From Nicotiana tabacum (taxonomy: Eukaryota; Streptophyta; Magnoliopsida; Solanales; Solanaceae), in NCBI RefSeq assembly GCF_000715075.1, contig NC_134085.1, forward strand, positions 139,399,560 through 139,463,559: 64,000 nucleotides of DNA, written 5' to 3'. The first letter of the stretch is position 1; every line of letters starts with the position of its first letter. The notes beneath the pieces were generated by a model. That model worked only from the letters and a program-made list of their open reading frames with translations. It ran no database searches and was not told where the DNA came from. Of the stretch, positions 11,291 through 22,538 are shown one piece after another. Both the position numbers and the translations under genes were made by a program.

Positions 11291-11338
11291 TGCCTACATA
11301 TCCTTGGATAAAAAGGAATCAGGTCAGTGTAGTTCAGG
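11291..11338 (-). other. structured module, copy 3 (element C)
   Basis: TGCCTACATATCCTT, spacer, AAGGAATCAGG, then GTGTAGTTC. Outer arms CTACA/TGTAG and inner arms TCCTT/AAGGA can pair. It lies about 135 nt from the 3' LTR. Confidence 0.7.
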
Positions 11339-11582
11339 AATGTCTGGTAGCTGGGACTACCATGGAGCTGTGATTTTCACTGCTGCTACTGCTCACTGAA
11401 CCCCTTATTACACCGTCAAAATAAAACAAGAAGCTAGACTAGACTATGATCTATGGAATACAAAAGTCCTATCTATATCTTCAAGCTTGTTCTTCTGTTT
11501 CTTGTTGCCTTGTTGTCCTCCATTCTCTCGGAAACATCCGTTTGTTGCCACCTTGAATTGTAAACTGAGGTGTTTTCCCCTT

Positions 11583-12415
11583 CTTCAGGTGGGTGCCTGA
11601 CTGCTGAACTTGATATGTATTCTCATGCTATCCAGGCGGGCTCCTGACTTCAAAATGTGAATGTATTCCCGTGCTATCCAGGCGGGCTCCTAACTTCAAC
11701 AAAAATAGACAAAAACAAAGAAAATTTTCTGCCCCAGTTTGGGTATATGGGCCCATGTGTAAGTGTAAAACGAATCACGTTACCGAATATCAACAAGAAC
11801 TTGAAAGCTAAAACTTGAATTGTACTCCCTTGTTCTCCAGGTGGGCTCCTGATTGCTGACTGGAAATGTGTTCCCTGCTCTCCAGGCGGGCTCCTGACTG
11901 CTGAACTTGAATGTATTCCCTGCTCTCCAGGCGGGCTCCTGACTGTTAACTTGAAATGTATTCCCTGCTCTCCAGGTGGTCTCCTGACTGCTAAACTTGA
12001 ATGTATTCCCTGCTCTCCAGGCGGGCTCCTGACTTCAAAATAGACAAAATAAAGAATTTCAAAGCTAAATTTAAATTGTATTCCCTTGTTCTCCAAGCAG
12101 GCTCCTGACTGCTGCATTTGAAAGTATTCCCTGCTCTCCAGGCGGGCTCCTGACTTCAACTTGAAATGTATTCCCTGCTCTCCAGGCGGGCTCCTGACTG
12201 CTGACTTGAAATGTACTCCCTGCTCTGCAGGCGGGCTCCTGACTTCAAAATAGACAAAATAAAGAATTTGAAAGCTAAATTTAAATTGTACTCCCTTGTT
12301 CTCCAGATGGGCTCCTGACTGCTGTGCTTGAAAGTATTCCCTGCTCTCCAAGCGGGCTCCTGACTACTGCATTTGAAAGTATTCCACGTTCTCCAGGCGG
12401 GCTTCTGACTTCAAC
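11583..12415 (-). repeat. tandem array, unit about 43-45 bp, roughly 14 copies, open in sense frame
   Basis: Each unit contains CCAGGCGGGCTCCTGAC on the plus strand, with starts near 11631, 11675, 11838, 11882, 11927, 11971, 12016, 12095, 12138, 12180, 12225, 12303, 12347 and 12395. Two spacers with TAGACAAAATAAAGAATTT recur about 209 bp apart, giving a higher-order pattern. In the sense direction a frame is open for 225 codons (12351 to 11674) and encodes repeated RSPPGEQGIHF-like peptides, because units are mostly near multiples of three. Whether it is translated is unknown; the simplest reading is a non-coding array of the 3' region. Confidence 0.85.
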
Positions 12416-12525
12416 AAAACAGACAAAAACAAAGAAAATTTTTTGCCCTAGTTTGGTGGCTGGGGACAGATGTGATTGTAAAACTAAATCATATTACCAA
12501 GTATTACTAAGGATTTGAAATCTAG

Positions 12526-12945
12526 GTCCCATTATTCAGGGGGGTCCTGACAACTCTTAAATAAACGACCATTTAAAATCTAAATTATATCTTCTACCGG
12601 TGTGACTTGTGCTAAATCTTGTTATCTAAGAGGATCTTTAAACTACTCCCCATTGTCCAGGAGGGTCCTGAAAATCAAAGGTCAAATTTTATCTTAAGGG
12701 TGACAGCTTTCATGTCTGAATTATACTACCCTACAGCAGAGTTTACACTAAATGTTGTTATCTAATCGAAATCTTAAAGCTAAGTCCCATTATTCAGGGG
12801 GGGTCCTGGAAACTCCTAATTGAATCCTATCTCGAACATGCAAATTTCTAAGCTAACTTATATTTTTTTGGGATACATTTATGCTATATTATGCTATTTC
12901 TGAACTTTAAACTAGGTCCCATTTTCCAGGAGGGTCCTGAAAGTT
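12526..12945. repeat. degenerate tandem repeat, period about 125-135 bp, four copies
   Basis: The box CCCATTNTCCAGGNGGGTCCTGA recurs at about 12528, 12649, 12784 and 12915. It shares CAGG and GGGTCCTGA style with the 44-bp array to its left, so both may descend from one unit. Confidence 0.7.
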
Positions 12946-13689
12946 TACGATCAAACGTGTTTTGGTACTTGCTCTTTTCCCCTATGGAGAGTTTCTCCGA
13001 ATCAAACAAATTTTCTGCCCCTGTTTCAATCAAAGAAAATTTGTCAGTTTAAAGTGGTGGTTAGCTGATGGCATTCTTGCTGAAGATCTTTCTGCTACAA
13101 TGTTTTGTTCTGACTGGCTTTTCCGAACTGGCCCTGAACCGCTTTGACTTTCTGACTGATTTTCAAACCCCATGACCTTTGACGAGCTGATTGTTCTATA
13201 CCCGTGTTGTTGTTTCACACCTCTGACCCCTTTATCTGAACTTTTGCATCTCTCATGACATTACCAAACCATTCCACCGATGAAACTTTTGGTGATTCCT
13301 TGTATCCCCCTCTTACATCATGTTATCCTTAGTATGCTCCGGCCACGATGTGCTTTGCAATTTTGGAAGTTGGTAGTGAGCTTCGACTTGCTTTGAATAA
13401 GACTGACATTGAAACATCTTTAGATAAATACCCAAAAGAAAATGAAATGCAATGACTTTGCGGGTTAAGGATAAGAAGAATCCAAAACCAGGTGACTGTT
13501 ACAAAAGGAAAAAGAAAAGGAAACTTATCTGAGTGGAACAGCTAGTACCAATGATCATGACATGCATTTCGGATTAATCGGCCTGATCTGTCCAACCAAT
13601 CAACTTTCAATTGTCGTACTTCGTTGCCCCAGAATTTCCATGACTTGATCACTTTACCCAAACCTTGACCTTGTTCATCCTACGGTGCC

Positions 13690-13930
13690 TTGAAAGGTTT
13701 TTACCAGCAAACCTCTTTCATTCGTTCATCTCTCGACTCACTTTCGCCTTACGGTGCCAGTGAGGGTTTTCACCAATAAGACTCTCTCATTTTTTCTCTC
13801 AACTCCGTCGCCTTATGGTGCCTGTGAAGGTTTTTACCAATAAGACTCTCTCATTTTTATTTCTCTCAACTCCCGTCGTTTTACAGTGCCTGTAAAAAAT
13901 TTCACCAATAAGACTCTCTCATTTAATTTT
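13690..13930. repeat. tandem repeat, period about 60-70 bp, four copies
   Basis: Units contain GTGCCTGTGAAGG, TTTTTACCAATAAGACTCTC and TCATTT. They begin near 13684, 13752, 13808 and 13878. This is non-coding 3' region of element C. Confidence 0.75.
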
Positions 13931-14205
13931 TTTTCTTGCTTGAACCAGAGTGTTGCCCCTGACATGAATTACATTTATCTACTCGACTTGGCATTTCTCA
14001 AAGACTGATCAGAAGGTCTTTCTTTGGACCGTAATGTAGGCTTCTGGACAGGGTTAGAAAGAAAGGGTATAAAAGTCTCAAACGATACAAATGGGTTAAA
14101 ATTACAACTTTCGAAATCAAGTTTCTCACAACAACCACAACTTCTGCCCCAGTCTCTTGCATGGGGATTTTTGGATTTTTGTTTTGATGAGACCGAACCG
14201 TGAGG

Positions 14206-14248
14206 CTGCCTATGTATCCTTAAAAGGAATCAAGTCGAACGTAGTTCA
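14206..14248 (-). other. structured module, copy 4 (element C, just past integrase)
   Basis: GCTGCCTATGTATCCTT, AAAAGGAATCAAGTC, AACGTAGTTC. Inner arms TCCTT and AAGGA pair. GACCGAAC precedes it, as in copy 2. It occupies the place between integrase and the 3' arrays. Confidence 0.7.
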
Positions 14249-14269
14249 TGTCATAGAAATTACTTTGTT

Positions 14270-14462
14270 GTTGTGATTTTTCTTTTCTCTTTCTTATTCT
14301 TTTCTTTTTTTTTTCTCTTGCTTTCTCTTTCTTTTTTTCTCTCTTTTTCTTTTTTCTTTTTTTCTTCTTTTCTTCTTTTTTTTCTTCTTTTGCTTTCCTC
14401 TTTTTCTTTTCTTTTCTCTCTCTTTTCCTTTCTTCCTTTTCTTATCTTTCATTCTTGTGTTT
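14270..14462 (-). other. 190-bp polypyrimidine tract (polypurine in sense)
   Basis: Almost pure T and C with TTTTCTTCTTT motifs; in the sense direction it is a GA-rich polypurine run between integrase and module 4. The long plus-strand frame here is low-complexity Phe/Leu/Ser and not a gene. A similar tract at 22028-22215 lies next to module 5. It could act as an internal priming site or as a simple-sequence expansion. Confidence 0.75.
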
Positions 14463-14624
14463 CTGATATTCTCTACTGATTCCGAAAGAGGGGTAAGAAA
14501 GAAAATAAATAAGGCTCAAAAGGGGTGATGAGGGATCAAGTGTTTAGATAGCATAACAAAACGCCTTCGTCATTTCAATCTTCAAAATATGCCAAATACA
14601 AACGAGTACAATCAAACAAAGGAA

Positions 14625-15964
14625 TCATACATAGTATCTCTTGACCGCATCGGAATTGACAGCCATTTCCACACATTTACCTTCTACATCTGTCAAATAT
14701 AATGCGCCATTGGACAACACTCTAGTTACAACAAATGGCCCCTGCCAGTTTGGGGCGAATTTTTCTTTTTCTTCAGCCAGATGAGGCAAAATATGTCTCA
14801 ACACTAACTGACCCATTTCAAACTTCCGTAGACGTACCTTCTTGTTATATGCCCTCGCCATTCTCTGTTGGTACAATTGGCTGTGACACACTGCTTCCAA
14901 TCTCTTTTCATCAATTAGACTTAATTGTTCCAAGCGGGTTTTGACCCATTCAAAGTCATCAATTTCTTCCTCAGCGACAATCCGAAGGGATGGGATTTCA
15001 ATTTCTACAGGTATCACCGCCTCCGTGCCGTACACCAACAAGTAAGCAGTGGCCCCTACTAAAGTGCGAACAGTAGTGCGATAACCCAATAATGCGAAAG
15101 GTAACTTCTCATGCCATTGTCTGGACCCTTCCACCATTTTCTGAAGTATCTTATTTATGTTCTTATTGGCTGCCTCGACTACTCCATTCGCTTTAGGGCG
15201 ATATGGGGTGGAATTGCGATGTACAATCTTGAACTGCTAATAGGCCTCCATCATCATATGACTGTTGAGATTAGCACCATTGTCTGTGATGATTACCTTC
15301 GAAATCCCAAACCGACATATGATATTTGAATGCACAAAATCGACCACCGCTTTCTTGGTCACAGATTTGAAAGTTTTCGCTTCAACCCACTTGGTGAAAT
15401 AATCAATGGCTACCAGAATAAACCTGTGTCTGTTTGATGTTGCTGGCTTGATTGGCCCAATGACATTCATGCCCCAGGCAACAAAGGGTCGTGGTGCCAA
15501 CATTGTATGCAATTCAGATGGTGGGGAATGAATCAAATCTTCGTGCACCTGGAATTGATGGCACTTGCGCACAAAATTGATAAAATCTCGCTCCGTAGTG
15601 AGCCAGTAATAACATGCTCGGAGAATCTTCTTTGCCAGAACGTACCCACTCATATGCGGTCCACAAACCTCGGAGTGTACCTCAGTCATGATAATTGTGG
15701 CATGTCTGGCATCTATGCATCTTAGCAATCCCAGATCTGGAGTCCTTTTGCATAACACCCCTCTACTGAGGAAGAATCCGCTTGCTAATCGTCGAATTGT
15801 TCTTTTCTGATCACTTGTGGCCTTTACCGGATATACCCTCATACGGAGGTATTCTTGGATATCTTGGAACCATGGATCCCCATCAAGTTCTTCTTCTACC
15901 ATATTACAGTAAGCATGTTGATCGCGGACCTGAATCTGTAAAGGGTCCACATAAGCCTTATCTG
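14625..15964 (-). pseudogene. integrase domain of element C pol (broken)
   Basis: In sense order there is an HHCC-type zinc region (HSEVCGPHMSGYVL ... KCHQF, with the last Cys replaced by Phe), the catalytic core (WGMNVIGPI, then IITDNGANL), an in-frame stop at 15237, the third catalytic region (ANGVVEAANKN) and a C-terminal part ending DAVKRYYV at 14625. The core's first acidic residue, normally Asp in WGMDVIGPI of relatives, is Asn here. With the stop this makes the enzyme dead. It would insert the element's cDNA into chromatin. The C-terminal frame (170 codons) is intact and aligns with the integrase tail in element A (38106-38657). Confidence 0.9.
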
Positions 15965-16849
15965 GATGATGTAACATTGACACCAGAGTAGCCAAAGCAT
16001 CGGCGACTTCATTATGGATCCTTAGAATATGCTTGAATTCTATTGACTAAAACCATTGACAAATATCACGCAAACATTGTCTGTATGATATGAGTTTCAA
16101 ATCCCGTGTTTCCCATTCTCCCTGAATTTGGTGCACTAGGAGGTCTGAGTCACCCAAGACCAAGACTTCCTGGACACTCATATCCACAGCTAACCTCAAA
16201 CCCAAAATACATGCCTCGTACTTAGCCATGTTGTTGGTACAGTAAAAACGAAGCTGAGCCGTAATAGGGTAGTGCTGCCCTGTTTCAGAAATAAGTACTG
16301 CTCCTATCCCCACGCCATTCATGTTTGCGGCTCCATCAAAGAAAAGTTTCCATCTAGGTTTCTCGACTTGTTCCAACTCATCAATGTGTATCACATCTTC
16401 ATCAGGGAAATAAGTTTTCAAAGGTTCATAATCTTCATCAACCGGGTTCTCGGCCAAATGGTCCGCCAAGGCCTGTGCTTTCATTGCAGTTCGAGTCACG
16501 TAAACAATGTCAAATTCTGTGAGTAGGATCAGCCACTTTGCAAGCCTCTCTGTGGGCATAGGCTTCTGAAAGATATACTTCAATGGGTCCAAGCGAGATA
16601 TAAGGTAAGTAGTATACGATGACAAATAATGTTTCAGCTTCTGTGCCACCCAAGTTAGGGCGCAACATGTCCTCTCAAGTTGAGTGTACTTGACCTCGTA
16701 CGGCGTGAATTTCTTGCTAAGATAATATATGGCCTGCTCCTTCCTGCCAGTGATGTCATGTTGACCCAATATACAGCCAAATGAATTGTCCAAAACTGTC
16801 AAATATAGAATCAGCGGTCGCCCTGGTTCTGGCGGGACCAACATGGGTG
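15965..16849 (-). pseudogene. two RNase H domains of element C pol
   Basis: An open frame 17135-16047 of 362 codons carries the thumb end of reverse transcriptase, then a Ty3-type RNase H (about 16820-16463; YLTVLDNSFGCILGQHD, TQLERTCCAL), a linker rich in Asp and Glu, and a second RNase H (from about 16343; FFDGAANMNGVGIGAVL, KYEACILGL, LGDSDLLVHQI). The second domain keeps Asp, Glu and Asp at the expected catalytic places and resembles the archaeal-like RNase H that marks the Tat lineage. The frame closes with a stop at 16047, but related sequence continues (HNEVADALATL) in the integrase frame. The role is removal of the RNA strand after reverse transcription. Confidence 0.88.
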
Positions 16850-18101
16850 GATTTGACAAATACCCTTTTATCTTATCAAATGCCTCCTGACATTCATTTG
16901 TCCACTTGACTGCAGCGTCTTTCTTTAACAGTTTGAAGATTGGCTCACAGGTTGTCGTGAGCTGAGCGATGAACCTGCTGATATAATTCAATCTCCCCAA
17001 CAAACTCATCACCTCGGTCTTGTTCCTCGGAGGTGGCAATTCCTGGATGGCCTTGACTTTCGATGGATCCAGTTCAATGCCCCGGCGGCTGACTACGAAC
17101 CCTAACAACTTTCCAGATAGCACCCCAAAGCACACTTTGCAGGATTAAACTTGACATTGTACATGCGAAGCCTTCGGAAGAACTTCTTCAGATCCCTGAC
17201 ATGGTCAGACTGTTTTCTAGATTTCACGTTCACATCATCCACGTACACCTCGATTTACTGGTGTATCATATCATGGAATATTGTTGTCATTGCCCTCATG
17301 TAGGTTGCCCCAGCATTCTTCAAGCCAAATGGCATGACCCGATAGCAGTACGTTCCCTACGGCGTGATGAATGTCGTCTTTTCTGCATCTTCCTCATCCA
17401 TTTATATCTGATTATAACCTACATAGCAATCAACAAAAGATCCAATCTCATGTTTGGCGCAATTATCAATCAAGATATGGATGTTCGGCAACGGGAAATT
17501 GTCTTTTGGACTTGCCTTGTTGAGATCCCGATAGTCAACACACACCCTGGTCTTGCCATCCTTCTTCGGAACAGGCACAACATTAGCTAACCAGGTGGGA
17601 TACCGGGTGACCTGAATGACTTTGGCATCGAACTTCTTGGTGACCTCTTCTTTGATCTTTACACTCATATCCGTTTTGAACTTTCTCAGCTTCTGTTTGA
17701 CAGGAGGAAATGTCGGGTCAGTGGGCAACTTGTGAACCACTAAATCAGTGCTCAGACTCAGCATGTCGTCATAGGACCATGCAAAAACATCTTTGTATTC
17801 TAACAGTACTTTAATTATCTCCTCCCTGAGTTGAGGTTCCAGATGCACACTTATTTTAGTTTCACGAACATTTTCTTGGTCCCCTAGATTAACTGCTTCT
17901 GTATCATTCAAATTAGGTTTGGGCTTTTCCTTAAAATGACTTAGTTCCTTACTAAATTCTTCATAGGCATCATCATCATCAAATTCCAACTCGTCATCAC
18001 ACTCAATTTCTTGTATTATTATTTCAGAGTTAGATTGGCTTTTAAAACTGGGCCGAAGATTCCTCATGCATGTCATGTCATTGATATCAGCATAAAAAGA
18101 A
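16850..18101 (-). pseudogene. reverse transcriptase exon of element C pol (three stops)
   Basis: After the intron acceptor comes an acidic linker (DDELEFDDDDAYEEF), then the fingers and palm: PVKQKLRKFKTDM, VPVPKKDGKTRVCVDYRDLN, and the catalytic YVDD at 17234-17245. The frame has stops after NQI (about 17400), after ITP (about 17353) and after IHQ (about 17250). At the first two sites relatives usually have Trp, consistent with G-to-A change in sense. Without these stops the domain would be of ordinary length. The protein would copy the element's RNA into DNA in cytoplasmic particles. Confidence 0.9.
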
Positions 18102-18279
18102 CTGTACAAAAGAAGAAAATAAAAAATAAAATTAGAATAAATGAAGGAAAAGGAACAATTGCATTTCATTGAATATAAAGATAACAGGGTTTTAACACAT
18201 CCAACTGGACGGAACATAATATCTGAATTACAGACCCTGGAATAATCCAGACAACTAAAAGAAAATCAAAACCCACTAC
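18102..18279 (-). other. probable 178-nt intron between protease/G-patch and reverse transcriptase
   Basis: In sense the region starts GTAGTGGG at 18279 and ends CTTCTTTTGTACAG at 18102, with a branch-like TTCTAAT and a T-rich tract in front of the acceptor. Upstream the G-patch frame would stop at TAG (18276-18278), which lies inside the intron. Exon 1 leaves two codon bases (TG, 18281-18280) and exon 2 supplies the third (T at 18101), so splicing keeps frame into the reverse transcriptase frame (codon start at 18100). An intron at just this place is a described hallmark of Ogre elements. Splicing itself is not shown by sequence. Confidence 0.78.
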
Positions 18280-20233
18280 CAAGACTCCCTCCGGGTAGGA
18301 AGAGGAGTAGTTTCCCAGTTGTTAACTTTTGCACGTGGTCCCACGAACTGCACATCTGCCCTGCTGGACCCTTCCCCAACCTGAACCATGTTAACCTCGG
18401 CGAATAACCTTTCGAACCCCTTCTCCAAGTATCCATCGGCACCATCAGTGGTCCAGGGACCTTTGACAACAGTTGTTTTCTGATACCCGGCCTTACGAAT
18501 GATCTGGACAGACGCGGGATTGGCTTTGGCAATGCCCATGCTTTCTGTTTCATTTTTCTAGCTCTTCTCACGTCTGCAACGGTAGGCTTGAACCCCAGAC
18601 CAAAAGTATCTAGATTCTTTGGAAGAGAAACTGGCTGCACAATACCTTGCAGAGATGCACCCAAACACTTGCCCGGTACGAAACCATTTTTCAATATTTC
18701 AACAGCTACCATGACTAATGCAGCAGCCATCTTTGGAGTTGGGGCGCACCTACCTTCTAGAATTTTCTCTACCGATACTATGTCAAAAACCTAATAAACC
18801 CATGGTCCCTTGCCATCGTCAACCTCTATGAACGGAACAATGGCACCATTGGGCACACACAAATTATCTTCGCCATGTACAACGATTTCCTGTCGATCTC
18901 ATTCAAACTTGACCATTTGATGCAGAGTAGACGGGACTGCTTTGGCAGCATGGATCTAGGGTCGTCCCAATAGCAGATTGTACGAAACAACCACATCGAG
19001 CACCTGGAATTCCATAGTAAATTCAACTGGCCCTATTGTAAGCTCAAGCACTATGTTCCCGACTGAATCTTTCCCTCCACCGTCGAATCCCCAAATGCAA
19101 ATATTGTTCTTGTAAATTCTTTCATCCTTCACTTGCATCTTGTTCAATGTGGAGAGAGGACAGATGTTCGCGCTAGACCCGTTGTCAAACAGTACCCGAG
19201 TAACCACGGAATCTTCGTATTTCACCGTCAGATAGAGGGCTTTATTGTGCTCGGTACCCTGCACGGGTAACTCATCATCAGAAAAAGTGACTCGGTTTAC
19301 CTCAAATATCTTGTTAGCTATCTTTTCCAAGTGGTTTACTGAGATTTTGTCAGGAACGTGGGCTTCATTCAAGATCTTCATCAAAGCACGACGATGTTCG
19401 TCTGAATGGATCAATAATGACAAGAGCGAGATCTGAGCTGGTGTCTTCCTTAACTGCTCCACAATGGAATAGTCTTGCACTTTCATATTTCTCAGAAATT
19501 CTTCTGCTTCTTCCTCAGTCACCACTTTCTTCACCAACACTGGATTATCTTTTGAGGTCTTAGCTTTTCTCAACTCTTTGGGGGAAAAGCATCTCTCCGA
19601 TCGAGTCAAACCATGAGTCTCACACACTTCTTCTTTAACATCTTTCCCCTGGTAAGTTACTATCACTCGTTCATAATTCCACGGGACCGTCTTGCTGTTG
19701 ATCACTGGAAGCTGAGTTACTGGTTTTATAATAACAGGCTCTGTGCGAGCACCCTTCATGACCACAACAGGTTTACTTGTAACCCCTGGTACCACCATTT
19801 TAGCTTTCTCTGGTTTCACTGTGATAGCGCTTGATGACCCTTTCCCGGCTACCACAGCTGGCTTATTGTCTACCCCTTTCAACTGGACCACCGATTTCCC
19901 ACTGGTTACCTTTTCCTTTGAACTGGTTTCACTGGAGTGGATCATCATTATCGTCTGTGAGGGTTTCTTAGCCTCCCCTCCCTTGTGTATCAACTCGATC
20001 ATATGGGTCTCATAGTGAGCTAGCAGTGGATTCTGGTTGATATTTGGTGTTTCTGGGGCCTGAACCTTGATCCGATGAGTATCAATGAGCTCTTGTACAG
20101 CTGTTTTTAGTTTCCAGCATTTCTCTGTGTCATGGCCTGGGGCCCCTGAACAATACTCGCAACTCAACGAGCGATCAAGATTTCTGGGAAGAGGATTCGG
20201 TAGTTTGGCTTCGATCGGATTCAACATGCCCAA
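18280..20233 (-). pseudogene. zinc knuckle, aspartic protease and G-patch region of element C
   Basis: The frame from 20233 (425 codons) has a zinc knuckle, Cys25, Cys28, His34 and Cys39 (CEYCSGAPGHDTEKC), a Lys/Val/Pro-rich middle, and an aspartic protease with VLFDNGSSANICPL (Asp about residue 350, near 19186) and the distal YNLLLGRP. Two Trp codons after it have become stops (GRP-stop-IHAA at about 18956 and FE-stop-DRQ near 18899). A G-patch follows (about 18590-18700; GFVPGKCLGASLQGI, LDTFGLGF). G-patch between protease and reverse transcriptase is also present in element A. The role is polyprotein cleavage and probably RNA binding. Confidence 0.85.
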
Positions 20234-20235
20234 CT

Positions 20236-21774
20236 ATTTCAGCCTGTAGAATAGACTAGTATAGGATTCTCCCAATGGAGTAAAAGTCTTCTGCTTCTGC
20301 AGCCTTTCATTCTTAAAGGCTTGATTGAGTCGAAAACCTATTCTAGGAGGATTTTTGTAGGCTTTTGGGGGTGGATAGTTATTTTGTGGATCTTGGTATG
20401 GATTTTGTGGAGCTAGCGCACGCCATTGTGCATGAGCGGGAGGTTAGGTATATATTTGTGCATGATGGACAGAAAAATGGGGATTTGGCGGTGGGTAGTA
20501 GTGTTGTGGTAGGCTATATGGTGTGTGGGGGTAGGTTTGGAGATATGGTCGCGGCTGGTTGTAGTAACGGGGAAGGTTCCTGGATCCAACCCAAGCTCCC
20601 GACTCAATTGTCGCAACATCCTCCTTCTTCTTCTTCCCGAGCACACCCCCAGTACCGTTTTGAATGGCCTGAGTGGTTGCCATGATTGTTGAATAACTCA
20701 TGATCTTGTTGGACTTGAGTCCCTTTTCAACCATGCCTCCCATTTTCACGACTTCATTAAAGGACTTACCTACTGCTGACACCAAGTGACCAAAATAAGT
20801 GGGCTCCAAAGCCTGCAAGAAATAATCAACCATCTCACTCTCTTTCATCGGGGGGTCAACCCGCGCTGCTTGCTCTCTCTAACGGAATCCATATTCTCGA
20901 AAACTCTCACCGAGCTTCTTCTCGATCTTCGTCAATGCCAGACGGTCTAGGATGATTTCGAGATTATACTGAAAATGACAGGCGAAGGCTTGGGCCAAAT
21001 CGTCCCATGTGTACCACCTGCTATGATCTTGTCTGGTGTACCATTCTAGCACCGACCCCTCAAACTTTGGCTAAAATATGCCATCAGCAATTCATCTCTT
21101 CCACCTGCTCCTCTCATCTTGCTATAAAATCCCCTTAAATGTGCTACTGGGTCACTGTGCCCGTCATACAGGTTAAACTTGGGCATCTTGAACCCAACTG
21201 GTAACTGAACATCTGGGAATAGACATAAATCTTTGTAGGCCACACTAACTTGGCCCCCTAACCCCCTCATGTCTCGGAATGATTGTTCTAAACTTTTGAC
21301 CTTTCTGATTATCTCCTCATGCTCAAGATTTTTGGGTGGCTTCTCGGTTTCCGCCGTGAGATCAAAATAAGGGGTGTAAGGATATGGTTCTGGAACTTTG
21401 AAGGTGGGTTCAGGAGGATAGTATTAGTTGTCGTGAGTTTGGAACAGGGGTTCATTGGAAGATCGGTGTAATGTACCAGGTGGAGGTGGCACAAAAATAG
21501 GTGTAATTGGTGGAGGAGGGTATGAGACTTGTTTGGGTGGTGGAGCTTGAGAAGTATGGGAAGTGGTGCCATGGCATTGTTGGTAGAGGGGAAAGGTTGG
21601 AGATGAGTTCACAGTGGAAGGCTCCGGAGGTTGGGCTGATGGTGGGATATAAGCAGGGTTGGCGGGATAAACTGGTGGTGGATGCCCCTTCGCCCAGGCT
21701 TGGTACATCTCAGCCATCTGCTGCTTCAGCTTATACATTTCTTCCCTCATCGCATTAACGTCCATTTCTTCCAC
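20236..21774 (-). pseudogene. gag of element C (frameshifted)
   Basis: From an ATG at 21774: a short coiled-coil start (MREEMYKLKQQMAEMYQ), a Pro-rich linker, a stop at 21424, then the capsid-like domain (PKFNLYDGHSDPVAHLRGFY, about 21190), a frameshift near 21060 and continuation to 20444 with EKKLGESF-like and DYFLQALEPTYFGHLV segments and a Pro/Tyr-rich tail. The same order is found in gag of element A (40556-42496), which confirms the call. Gag would form the particle. Several single-base shifts and stops make it non-functional. Confidence 0.82.
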
Positions 21775-22027
21775 TCTTTCGATGGGTTGACAATACTTGT
21801 TTCCGATTCCTGGTCAACCATATTCAGCCTGTCTTTCGATTGGGTGTTGTAGGAGTGAGTTGCCAGAATGTCAGTAAACTAACCACCTACCTGGACTTAA
21901 TACATCAACAACAACCTTGATAGTGATTAGGCGTTAACAGATTGGTAACCGCACATTGGGCATGAATGCACCTAAACAGTTAACCGACTCTATTATGTAT
22001 TTGATTGGTTGCATGCGTCATCCCGGA

Positions 22028-22215
22028 CTTTTCTTTCTTTCGATTGCAAACTTCCCCTTTTCTTTCTTTTCTTTTCCTTCCTTTCGTTCTCTCTTTGTTT
22101 ATATTCTCTCTTGATTTTTTTTTCTCTCTTTTCTTTCTTGTTTTTCCGCTCTTTCTTTCTTTACTCTCTTGTTTTTCCTCTTATTTTCTTTCTCGCTTCT
22201 TTTTTATTTTATTAC
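22028..22215 (-). other. polypyrimidine tract next to module 5
   Basis: About 190 bp of T and C, rich in CTTTCTTT and TTTTCC. It lies between gag and ORF1 of element C. Frames across it are low-complexity and not genes. Confidence 0.7.
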
Positions 22216-22241
22216 TTGGTTACGGTCGAATCCTATGGAGA

Positions 22242-22288
22242 TTGCCTACGTATCATGACCTTGCATGAATCAGACCAAGCGTAGTTCT
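22242..22288 (-). other. structured module, copy 5 (element C, between ORF1 and gag)
   Basis: TTGCCTACGTATCATG, spacer, CATGAATCAGACC, GCGTAGTTC. Outer arms CTACG/CGTAG; inner arms TCATG/CATGA pair, replacing the TCCTT/AAGGA of copies 3 and 4. Confidence 0.7.
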
Positions 22289-22538
22289 TGGGGATAAGTG
22301 CGAAATAAAACATTTTTGGGATTTTTAGTTTCATAAAAAAACAAATGCTTCCATTACAAAACTCAAAACTAGCAAAGTCAATGCAAAGATGAAATACAGA
22401 CTCCAGAAATAAACATCATATTCCAACAGAAGAAAATACAGACTCGAAAACAATTTGACGGACTTTAGCAGAAAGAAAAACTCAACATGATTGACAGACG
22501 CTTAACAAAATGGAAATGCAGACTCAAGCGGAAAAAAA

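Noticed and set aside
12962..13218. overlapping ORFs on both strands near 13000
   Set aside because: Short, no family features, and within the repeat-rich 3' region of element C.
14273..14479. plus-strand ORF rich in Phe, Leu and Ser
   Set aside because: A translation of the polypyrimidine tract; no codon structure, and antisense to element C. The same holds for 22005-22284.
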